From an uncultured Bacteroidales bacterium (GTDB lineage Bacteria; Bacteroidota; Bacteroidia; Bacteroidales; F082), in assembly GCA_946185535.1 (NCBI GenBank), contig CAMHJX010000029.1, forward strand, positions 1 to 37,168: a stretch of DNA of 37,168 nucleotides, written 5' to 3'. Under the pieces are notes generated by a model. The model was not told the DNA's origin, did not search any database, and saw only the letters and a list, made by a program, of their open reading frames with translations. Both the position numbers and the translations under genes were made by a program. Shown here one piece after another: positions 24,201 to 30,265 of this stretch (position 1 is its first letter; each line of letters opens with the position of its first letter).

Positions 24201-24580
24201 GCGTGGCCTGTGTGATGCCTTCGCGACGCTACAATAAGCCTTCGGTTATGCTCATCGGAGAAGCTAACTACAGCAATGCGCATGGTACACCTTGGGTCTA
24301 CAAGTACAAGAAGATGGGTAGCCTCGTCGGTATGCCCGTGCCTGGCACCATGTCGAGCGTGACATGGGAAACACTGCAAGATCCTTCTTTGTATTTTGGT
24401 CTGCCCGTCATCGGTTACCGTACCGAACAAGGCAACTGGCTGGAAAACACCCAGCTTGAACCTGATATTAAAGTGCGCAATACACCGGAGAAGATGGCTG
24501 ATGGCGTTGATGAACAGCTGGAGGCAGCCGTTAAGGAATTGCTGAAAGAGGTGAAGGATTTCCATTATTGGGGAAAATAA
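21299..24580 (+). CDS. Tricorn-like S41-family peptidase
   Basis: A 1093-aa exported protease resembling tricorn. A signal peptide (MKKLFLIILLAVGLSLSA) is followed by beta-propeller blades with WD40/TolB-like signatures (PVWSPDGKQIAFATDR, YSPDGKEIAF, YEWSPDGQWF) to about residue 680. A PDZ domain spans about 810-870 (VEGGPFDKKSSKVKAGTVIE). The C-terminal S41 core has VIDTRFNGGGRLHEDI and the likely nucleophile Ser992 in EANYSNAHGTPW. Inserted at about 564-607 is a 44-residue stretch of almost only Lys, Asp and Glu. The family degrades peptides; the signal peptide places this member in the periplasm or envelope. It starts 24 nt after the FAH-family gene. Confidence 0.9.
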   Translation: MKKLFLIILLAVGLSLSAQPLWLRHNVISPQGDKIAFCYKGDVYVVNATGGKALQITTNAAFDTDPVWSPDGKQIAFATDRNGNFDVYLVAAEGGIAQRITTNSASEIPLAYSPDGKEIYFSAQIQKAAENIQFASGWITELYKVSTEGGRPEQVVAVPVSSMSFDKDGKSFLYYDRKGSENIWRKHHVSSVARDVVYYNAKKKTHTILTTNVGEDRDPRYLPGFKDVVFLSERNNGSFNVYKAPANNLEQVEAVTHFKTHPVRFLSVANDGLLCYGYLGEIYIQRIGSEPQKVNIEIVNDQALEQLVKQDFKGIGDFDLSQDGKLIAFISRGELFVTGVDEYATTKQITHTAQAERNPSFSKDGRSIVYASERDGYWNLYQAKIERKEDFNFAYATLIEEKPLFDNDGIERIAPCYSPDGKEIAFIENRNVLKVYNVASKQVRQITDGCQHYETDDYGFSYEWSPDGQWFVLTLISHMRDPYSDIGIVKADGSKTIYNITESAYIDSSPHWAMEGNAIIYRSNRYGMRSHASWGSQNDAFIAFMNQDAYDKFRLSKEEYALLKETEKGKKDDKKDDSKKEEKSDKKKDKKDDKKDDKKDEKPKEAKKIEVDLEHLQDRVMRLTPMSSNLSGIALTNDGEKFYFMTSFEKGYDLWEMDVREKSMKITKKLGQGGAQLRMQGDNLFVLSGNNLQKFDKSGKSSSIKYDATMELNLAEEREYMFNHVFLQIEKRFFMKDHHGVDLALMKEAYQPFLAHINNNYDFSEMLSEILGELNVSHTGSGYRPGSKGDATAEFGVLLDLDYKGDGLKIAEVVEGGPFDKKSSKVKAGTVIEKIDGVEIKKGMDYYPLLNNKRGKTVLVTLSDGGKTWDETVKPISHGAMNDLLYNRWVKHNEETVKKLSKGRLGYVHIKSMGDASYRDVYSQILGKYNLCDGIVIDTRFNGGGRLHEDIEILFSGEKYLEQVINDSVACVMPSRRYNKPSVMLIGEANYSNAHGTPWVYKYKKMGSLVGMPVPGTMSSVTWETLQDPSLYFGLPVIGYRTEQGNWLENTQLEPDIKVRNTPEKMADGVDEQLEAAVKELLKEVKDFHYWGK

Positions 24581-24587
24581 CGATGGC

Positions 24588-24655
24588 CTATGGCTTATGG
24601 CCCATGGCTCGCCTTACTGTGGGGCAGGCCATGGGCCATTGGCTATCAGCCATAG
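24588..24655. repeat. Palindromic intergenic repeat, TATGGCC family, copy 1
   Basis: CTATGGCTTATGGCCCATGGC (24588-24608) is followed, after a loop GCCTTACTGTGGGGCAG, by its imperfect complement (24628-24655). A second copy with the same arm units and a matching loop lies at 35763-35838. It lies just downstream of the tricorn-like gene. Confidence 0.8.
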
Positions 24656-24704
24656 GCAATAATTAGCACGATTCTTGCGTTAACAAGGGAAAAGACCCCA
24701 TCCC

Positions 24705-25739
24705 ATGCGAGCGCGTTTGCACCTTATATTACTATTGGCTTTTTTCAGCATCACCGCCTCTGCCCATTCCGTGGTTGATCATGAGGGGTATTATGAGGTG
24801 AAGCATGCTTGGGAATTCAACAAGAAGAATTGTTCCATCTCGCTGAATATCAGTAAACATCTCTATAGTTATTTTCGTAACGAGCGTGAGCATCTGGCTT
24901 ATCGCTACCAATTCCAAGATGGAGAGTTGCCGCCCAATTATTTCAGTTTCATGCTCTCCGAACACGACCGCCCCGTGATGTATGCCTTGGCGGAGGAATT
25001 CAGCAGAAATGCCTTCACGGAGTTGGACAGGATTAACTTGGCGCTTTCTTTCGTTCAGTCGTTACCCTATGCCTATGATGCCGACAGCAAAGGCGCAGAT
25101 GAGTATGTGCGTTATCCTATCGAAACCTTGGTGGATGGCTGTGGCGACTGCGAGGACAAGGTAGCTTTGTTGACCGCCTTGCTTTATGAGATGGAAGTCG
25201 ACTTCATCCTTTTGGTTTTGCCCGAGCACATGGCTATTGGCGTGCATTGCGATGAGGTGGTAGCGGAGCGTTATCTTCTCTTCAATGACAAGAGGTATTA
25301 CTATTTGGAAACTACGATGCCTAGTTGGGCGATCGGACAAATACCTGAAGACTATCTGGCTTCCACGATTGAGGTGGTGCCTGTCGATGACACTCCAAGC
25401 CTGCTCATGAAAGGGGTGCAATTCGAGTCAAAACCGACTAATGTCAACGAGAAGGCTGACTGTACTTTACAACTCGATTTGCACAATTTGGGTCCCGGCA
25501 GCGTGACCAATGTCTGGTTGCATGTGAGGATTATCGAAAAGGAGATGCCCAATCGTATGTTGGCCGAGGAATATTTCCCGCTCAACACCTTGCAGGAAGG
25601 GGAATTGCGCACTGAGACCTTGTGGCTCAAAAGCCTAATTAAAGAGAATTGTGCCTTGCAGTTGGAACTGTCAGGCGAGGAGGTTCCGCCTCAATCCTAC
25701 GAGTTGGGGTTGAGTTATAGCCGCACAAGAGGCAACTAA
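24705..25739 (+). CDS. Exported transglutaminase-like protein
   Basis: A 344-aa protein with a signal peptide (MRARLHLILLLAFFSITASA) and a transglutaminase-like (papain-fold) core. Cys149 lies in DGCGDCEDKVALL, His175 in LPEHMAIGV and Glu202 in YYYLETT, giving a plausible Cys-His-acid triad with Glu in the acid position. Residues 30-120 form the N-terminal part typical of Bacteroidota members (SLNISKHLYSYF). The last ~100 residues look like an all-beta C-terminal domain (TLQLDLHNLGPGSVTNVWLH). Such proteins may be proteases or cross-linkers; the substrate is unknown. The convergent GH20 gene starts immediately at the next base. Confidence 0.85.
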   Translation: MRARLHLILLLAFFSITASAHSVVDHEGYYEVKHAWEFNKKNCSISLNISKHLYSYFRNEREHLAYRYQFQDGELPPNYFSFMLSEHDRPVMYALAEEFSRNAFTELDRINLALSFVQSLPYAYDADSKGADEYVRYPIETLVDGCGDCEDKVALLTALLYEMEVDFILLVLPEHMAIGVHCDEVVAERYLLFNDKRYYYLETTMPSWAIGQIPEDYLASTIEVVPVDDTPSLLMKGVQFESKPTNVNEKADCTLQLDLHNLGPGSVTNVWLHVRIIEKEMPNRMLAEEYFPLNTLQEGELRTETLWLKSLIKENCALQLELSGEEVPPQSYELGLSYSRTRGN

Positions 25740-28358
25740 TCACTCCACCATCACCTCATCCATAAAGATCCAAGAGTCATATCCCGTACCAGGCAGGCCT
25801 TCTGGCAGTTTTCCTGGATTCTTCACCACGATACGCAGATAGCGTGTTGAAAGGCTAGGCAATTCAAATCGCTCGCGGAAGGTATGGTTGCCTGTCAAAG
25901 GCATTTCTGTTGTGAGGGTGAAGGACTTGTAAGGTTTGTAGCTCTTGCCATCATTGGAGGTGTAGACTTGAATCTCATTGGGACGCAAAATCCAGTCGTG
26001 GGCATTCACCAGGAATCCTATATTCAGTGCATTGACTTTTTGGTACTTGCCGAAGTCCAGTTCGAGGTCGGCATCGATGCCGTAAAAGCCTTGCCAGTGG
26101 CCGTCTTTATAGTCGTCGCTGCCAAGACTGCCGTCAAGAAGAGCGCCATTGCCACCGCCCGAGTATTCAGGACGGTAGTTGCCTGCTGGACTGTTCAGTT
26201 GCTTCAGTCGTCCCATCCCCATGTGGTAGCAGAAATAACGCTCTGCGCATACAGGCTCGCCCAGGTCATTGAAACAAGCCGCTTTGACAAGACAAGGACG
26301 CTCCAAGATGATAGGATTGTGATATAGGGAATCGTTTCGCTTCACTTCCTTTCCGTCAAGTGTGTAGTGGATTTCCTTGTCGCTGAAAACGGTCTTTAAA
26401 GCCACGGCAGCATTGCCTTCCGCATCGGTTGTGGGCTCAATAAACGGGACATATCCAAGCTGTTGCAACTCGATGGCAATGTCATCATATTTCTCCATGT
26501 TGACATCAAGCCAATAGGCGCGGCTTTCAATGTTCCAAACCTTGACATACTCTTTTTTCAACTCATGTAGTGTTGAAGTCAGTTCTTGAATCATCCGTTG
26601 GCTTTCGACGATGTTGACATTGCTTGGGTCGTTATAAGTACGGTAGAGTTGGCAGCGGGTCAGGTTGCGATTGGCGCACCATTGCATGCGATGCACGGCA
26701 TAAAGGGCATTATCGAAAAGGTCGGCGTTTTTCTTGACCTGTTTTTTGTCGTTGATTAAAGCCTTCTCCAAGACGGACAATGCTACTGATGCCCTTTGGT
26801 TCAATGCCTTGATGGAATCGTTGACGAGGGCAGGATAGAAGGGTACCATGGGTTCGGTCATGGCGCTGAATTTGCCGATGCCGTCGATTTTCGACCATTC
26901 GGAGATTTCATCCAAATGTTGGCAGATTTCATCGGAAAGGCTTCCTAAGAAATGTGCGGTGAAGTTGGCTTCGGTGTTGCGTTCTTGTTTTGTGGAGGGG
27001 TTCCAACTTGTTTCTGCGCCTATGGCAAGGCCGTATAAAGCGCTGTTGGTCAGTGATTCACCAAAGTCGTCCCAACAAGTGTTGATGACACCCATTGCAC
27101 CGTTTTTGTAGCCGTCACGACACAGGTTGGTGATGTTGGCCTTGAATTCATAATGCTTTGGCCAAACCCTTTCGGAGAGGCTTACGCCAGGTGCTACAAA
27201 GTAGTTGCGTCCCGATTTGACATAGGGTTGCAGGAAGTTGTCGAAGCTGTCGATACCCACATAGCTCCAAGCGATGAGGAAGATGTCTTTGTCCAAGTTA
27301 TCAAGGATTTCTGGGTGTTGGTCAGCAATGTCGCCCCACATCATCACGCGCTTGCGGTAGGGGCGTAGCATTCGATTGACGCGGTTGATATGTTGGTAAT
27401 ACACAGTTTCCGCTCCAATGGAATCGACATAGGCCTTGGCATAGCCTTGCCCAAGGCTTTCGGTTTCATCGCAATTAATGTTGAAATAGGGTGACTTATA
27501 GGCTCTTGCCACTTCGCGGAGATGGTCTTCAAGGAATTGGTAGGTTTCCTCCTTGGCGGGGTTGAGGTTCCATTTCGTGTCGGCCAAATGGCTGTAGAAA
27601 GGGTTGCACAAAATCTCCTCGAAATGTCCGAAACATTGCTGGTTGCCAATGATTTGGATGTGATACGGCTTGCAAAAATCCTCCAATTCCTTGATTTCCT
27701 CGGCAGTGAAGGCATCGGTGGGGGCAATGTCGGGGTGGCATTTGGTTTTGAAAGTGTGTTCGGTGTAGAGCGAGAATGCGTTAAGCTTGCATTCCGCCAT
27801 CTGCGGGATGAGGCGTTTCAGGTAGTCCATGCTAACGATGGGGCCACGGCTGATGTCATCCTGCCAAGCGCGAATCTTGAAGTTAGGCCAGTCGGTGATG
27901 GTCATGCAAGGGATATTGATCTCGCCTTTGTTTTTCAGGAAGGAGTAACGGTAGAGCTGTTTCAGGCTTTGGACAGCGTAGAAAAGCCCCGTGTTGGTGG
28001 TAGCTTCAAGTCGAATGTAATTGTTATTGACGGTTAGGCGATAAGCTTGGTCCTCGTTTTCTTTCACGCCAAGGTGGTCTGTCTTGATGAGTTCGATAAA
28101 TTGCTTGCCTTTGATGACGCCACGCGAAAACTGCACTTGCTTGCCACTGATGCGGTCTAAGTCGTTGCGGAAGAGCAAAATGATTTGATTGATTTCGTTG
28201 TCGGAGGCATCGTAGGTAAGGACAACATCTTCGTTCCATATAAACTGCCCCTCTTTGGTTTCAACTTGCTGAGGGATAGGGATGATATGGGTGTTTTGCG
28301 CGAAGGCGCTAAGCGTGAAAAAGCTGAGAAGAAATGAGATAAGGAGTTTAGCTTTCAT
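25740..28358 (-). CDS. Beta-N-acetylhexosaminidase, GH20
   Basis: An 872-aa exported glycosidase that releases terminal GlcNAc or GalNAc. It has a signal peptide (MKAKLLISFLLSFFTLSAFA) and an N-terminal GH20b-like domain (about 25-150). The catalytic TIM barrel contains the acid pair Asp297-Glu298 in NINCDETES, with KIRAWQDDISRGP and GNQQCFGHFEEIL upstream. A chitobiase-type C-terminal segment (FSDKEIHYTLDGKEV) and a discoidin-like domain (LELDFGKYQKVNALNIGF to YLRIVVKNPG) follow. It probably acts on host or microbial glycans in the periplasm. The zeta-like gene ends only 30 nt upstream and no -7 box is seen, so read-through from it is possible. Confidence 0.92.
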   Translation of the reverse strand: MKAKLLISFLLSFFTLSAFAQNTHIIPIPQQVETKEGQFIWNEDVVLTYDASDNEINQIILLFRNDLDRISGKQVQFSRGVIKGKQFIELIKTDHLGVKENEDQAYRLTVNNNYIRLEATTNTGLFYAVQSLKQLYRYSFLKNKGEINIPCMTITDWPNFKIRAWQDDISRGPIVSMDYLKRLIPQMAECKLNAFSLYTEHTFKTKCHPDIAPTDAFTAEEIKELEDFCKPYHIQIIGNQQCFGHFEEILCNPFYSHLADTKWNLNPAKEETYQFLEDHLREVARAYKSPYFNINCDETESLGQGYAKAYVDSIGAETVYYQHINRVNRMLRPYRKRVMMWGDIADQHPEILDNLDKDIFLIAWSYVGIDSFDNFLQPYVKSGRNYFVAPGVSLSERVWPKHYEFKANITNLCRDGYKNGAMGVINTCWDDFGESLTNSALYGLAIGAETSWNPSTKQERNTEANFTAHFLGSLSDEICQHLDEISEWSKIDGIGKFSAMTEPMVPFYPALVNDSIKALNQRASVALSVLEKALINDKKQVKKNADLFDNALYAVHRMQWCANRNLTRCQLYRTYNDPSNVNIVESQRMIQELTSTLHELKKEYVKVWNIESRAYWLDVNMEKYDDIAIELQQLGYVPFIEPTTDAEGNAAVALKTVFSDKEIHYTLDGKEVKRNDSLYHNPIILERPCLVKAACFNDLGEPVCAERYFCYHMGMGRLKQLNSPAGNYRPEYSGGGNGALLDGSLGSDDYKDGHWQGFYGIDADLELDFGKYQKVNALNIGFLVNAHDWILRPNEIQVYTSNDGKSYKPYKSFTLTTEMPLTGNHTFRERFELPSLSTRYLRIVVKNPGKLPEGLPGTGYDSWIFMDEVMVE

Positions 28359-28388
28359 GGTTATACGACAATTCTAAGTTTGCGCTGT

Positions 28389-28988
28389 TTATTCGATAAT
28401 CTGTCTCGCCCATTCAGGCAATAGCTCCACATATCTTTTCACGATGATGCCGTCAGAAAGGCGCAGAAGCAATGAAGCGTCGGCGCGGTCAATTGAGTTA
28501 TCATATAAATAGGTGCGGTCAGTCTTATCGGAAAGGAACTTGCAATTCGCGATTGACTTCTGGTAACGCGAAATAACCTTTGTGATAGGAACATCATGGC
28601 CACCTTCCATCACTCGCTTTGCAATTCTTGATGCGTTAATAATAGGTGATTGGGTACACACGAAAAACAATCTGACAAAGAAACCTGCTTCTTTAGCTCT
28701 CAAAATGTAATCTACTTTGCCAGATGCTGATAGCACGGTTTCAAATATTAGACTTTGCTTTTCTTTCAGGCATAGTTCTCGCCAATCTTCGCAATACTTC
28801 ACGGCTTGCATAATGGCTTCCTTTGAGTTCCAATCGCCAAACCGCTCTTGTGCAACAATGTCAGGGTTGATATAAACCGAGTCTTCCATCCATTCGTGAT
28901 GAAGGATTTTTCCTGTAATTGAAGTTTTCCCACTGCCGTTAGGACCAGCAATTACTATCAAAACCGGTTTTCTTTCATGCAAGGTCAT
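28389..28988 (-). CDS. Zeta-toxin-like P-loop kinase
   Basis: A 199-aa P-loop protein with Walker A AGPNGSGKTS (residues 14-23). Asp43 in YINPDIVAQERFG and Glu83 in LIFETVLSASGK both fit the zeta-toxin pattern, where these positions serve substrate binding and catalysis. Zeta toxins phosphorylate UDP-GlcNAc and related sugars, but many chromosomal homologues are of unknown activity. The start codon overlaps the stop of the 60-aa upstream gene by 4 nt (ATGA), the usual layout of a toxin-antitoxin pair. Toxicity is inferred, not shown. Confidence 0.78.
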   Translation of the reverse strand: MTLHERKPVLIVIAGPNGSGKTSITGKILHHEWMEDSVYINPDIVAQERFGDWNSKEAIMQAVKYCEDWRELCLKEKQSLIFETVLSASGKVDYILRAKEAGFFVRLFFVCTQSPIINASRIAKRVMEGGHDVPITKVISRYQKSIANCKFLSDKTDRTYLYDNSIDRADASLLLRLSDGIIVKRYVELLPEWARQIIE

Positions 28989-29167
28989 GCTCTATTGCCG
29001 TACTGTTTTTGATACAACTCCTTGATTTCGTTGAAATAGCGTTCAAGTGCCTCGTCATATTTTTGATTGGCTTCCTCCGCCACTTCCCGCATGATATACG
29101 CCAGCATCTCATCCGTTGGCTCTTCCAACGAAGTCAAGCGGTAGGCATTGATTTCTTTCTCTGACAT
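28985..29167 (-). CDS. Small partner of the zeta-like kinase (putative antitoxin)
   Basis: A 60-aa, acidic, helical protein: an N-terminal SEKEINAYRLTSLEEPTDEM segment and a long helix rich in Glu, Tyr and Arg. It resembles small proteins encoded upstream of zeta-like kinases but is not a recognisable epsilon antitoxin. It has its own -7 box 22 nt upstream of the ATG and overlaps the kinase by 4 nt, so the pair is transcribed and probably translated together. No DNA-binding domain is visible. Confidence 0.72.
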   Translation of the reverse strand: MSEKEINAYRLTSLEEPTDEMLAYIMREVAEEANQKYDEALERYFNEIKELYQKQYGNRA

Positions 29168-29188
29168 GGTTTTCTGTCTTTATGTTGC

Positions 29189-29197
29189 GCAAAAATA
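29189..29197 (-). promoter_or_regulatory. -7 promoter box of the zeta-like operon
   Basis: TATTTTTGC on the minus strand fits TAnnTTTGC, 22 nt before the ATG at 29167. It is divergent from the cutC promoter. Confidence 0.6.
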
Positions 29198-29229
29198 GTG
29201 TTTTTTTCACAATTTGCGTCCTTTTCCAC

Positions 29230-29270
29230 CAACAATTCAACAATTCAACAATCAACACTTCAACAATTTC
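29230..29270. repeat. AACAATTC tandem array upstream of cutC
   Basis: CAACAATT-type units repeat about five times immediately upstream of the cutC -7 box. Similar arrays precede lgt (35841-35878) and, in reverse orientation, exbB (7169-7204). Confidence 0.6.
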
Positions 29271-29272
29271 AA

Positions 29273-29281
29273 TATCTTTGC
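29273..29281 (+). promoter_or_regulatory. -7 promoter box of cutC
   Basis: TATCTTTGC fits TAnnTTTGC and lies 18 nt before the ATG at 29300. This also argues against the longer frame starting at 29198, which would begin upstream of the promoter. Confidence 0.65.
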
Positions 29282-29299
29282 CCCCAAAATTCTAAAACT

Positions 29300-30034
29300 A
29301 TGATACGATTAGAAATCTGTGCCAACGGCATCAAGTCGTTGCAGAACGCGATGGACGGCTGCGCCCAGTGCGTTGAGTTGTGTGAGTGCCTCGAAGTGGG
29401 CGGCGTGACCCCTTCTTTCGGAACTTTGGCCAAGGCCATCGACATTTCTTTTATCCCCATGCGGGTACTCATCCGTCCGCGACCGGGCAACTACATCTAC
29501 GACGAGGAAGAAATCGACATGATGAAAACCGACATCATGCTCTGTAAGAAACTCGGTTTCGAGGGTGTGGTCATCGGTGCCTTGAACGACAAGGGAGAGC
29601 TTGACATTGAAGCAATTAAAGCCTTGATGGAAGTGGGTGAAGGGCTGAAGTTTACCTTCCACCGTGCCATCGATGCCTGCGTTAAACCTTTTGAGGCGGT
29701 TGAGCAGCTGATTGAACTCGGTTTCGACAAAATCCTCACTTCGGGCGGCAAGCCTACGGCCCTTGAAGGTGTTCCGATGATTGCAGAGATGCAGTTGCGC
29801 TATGGCGACAAAATCGGCATCATGCCGGGCGGCGGCATCAACCTTGGTAATGTGAAGGAGATTCTTGACATGACGGGCGCGGTGCATTGCCATGCCTCGT
29901 TAGCGCATTGGGTGCCGCGTTTCAACGAGAAACTCTATCCGAACCAGAAGGACAACACGGGTGCCACTATGGTCTGGACCGAGTCGAACAAGGACTTGAT
30001 TTACGAGATGGAAAAGATGCTGAATCCGTTTTGA
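29300..30034 (+). CDS. cutC: CutC family protein
   Basis: A 244-aa TIM-barrel protein of the CutC family, once linked to copper homeostasis; its actual reaction is uncertain. Recognisable segments are LEICANGIKSLQNAMDGCAQ (start), GGVTPSFGTLAKAI, MRVLIRPRPGNYIYDEEE, FHRAIDACVKPFEAVEQLI and LTSGGKPTALEGV. The frame is open 34 codons further upstream, but the promoter and family N-terminus fix the ATG at 29300. It is followed by a long repeat region, so it appears to be monocistronic. Confidence 0.93.
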   Translation: MIRLEICANGIKSLQNAMDGCAQCVELCECLEVGGVTPSFGTLAKAIDISFIPMRVLIRPRPGNYIYDEEEIDMMKTDIMLCKKLGFEGVVIGALNDKGELDIEAIKALMEVGEGLKFTFHRAIDACVKPFEAVEQLIELGFDKILTSGGKPTALEGVPMIAEMQLRYGDKIGIMPGGGINLGNVKEILDMTGAVHCHASLAHWVPRFNEKLYPNQKDNTGATMVWTESNKDLIYEMEKMLNPF

Positions 30035-30037
30035 TTG

Positions 30038-30250
30038 TCTCACGCAGGAATAATTATCTCACGCAGAATACGCAGAATTATATGAACTTACCGGCTGCAA
30101 AATATGAGTCGCTTTGCGTCATTGCGAGGAACGAAGCAATCCAGACAGAAAACTCACGGCCTGGATTGCTTCGTCGTTCCTCCTCGCAATGACGCGAAGC
30201 GGGTTAGCGCGAAGCGGCAACAATTCCCATAATTCAGCGATTTCTGCGTG
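30038..30250. repeat. Nested palindromic intergenic repeats
   Basis: The outer arms are CACGCAGAATACGCAGAATT (from 30060) and its imperfect complement AATTCAGCGATTTCTGCGTG (30231-30250), with an extra TCTCACGCAGGAA at 30038. Inside sits a different palindrome: a left arm at 30116-30144 containing ATTGCGAGGAACGAAGCAAT and a right arm at 30161-30195 with a 3-nt insertion. AATGACGCGAAGCG at 30188-30201 is also found, reversed, at 5.23 kb. This accounts for the gap between cutC and the beta-mannosidase; no promoter was recognised there. Confidence 0.85.
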
Positions 30251-30265
30251 CCAAAAAAACTCACA

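Noticed and set aside
24664-24673. TAGCACGATT shared with 32740-32749
   Set aside because: A single 10-mer coincidence upstream of two unrelated genes, with no matching flanks or spacing, is too weak for a regulatory call.
29198-29299. Upstream extension of cutC
   Set aside because: The extra residues are encoded by the AACAATTC array and the -7 box; the family N-terminus starts at 29300.
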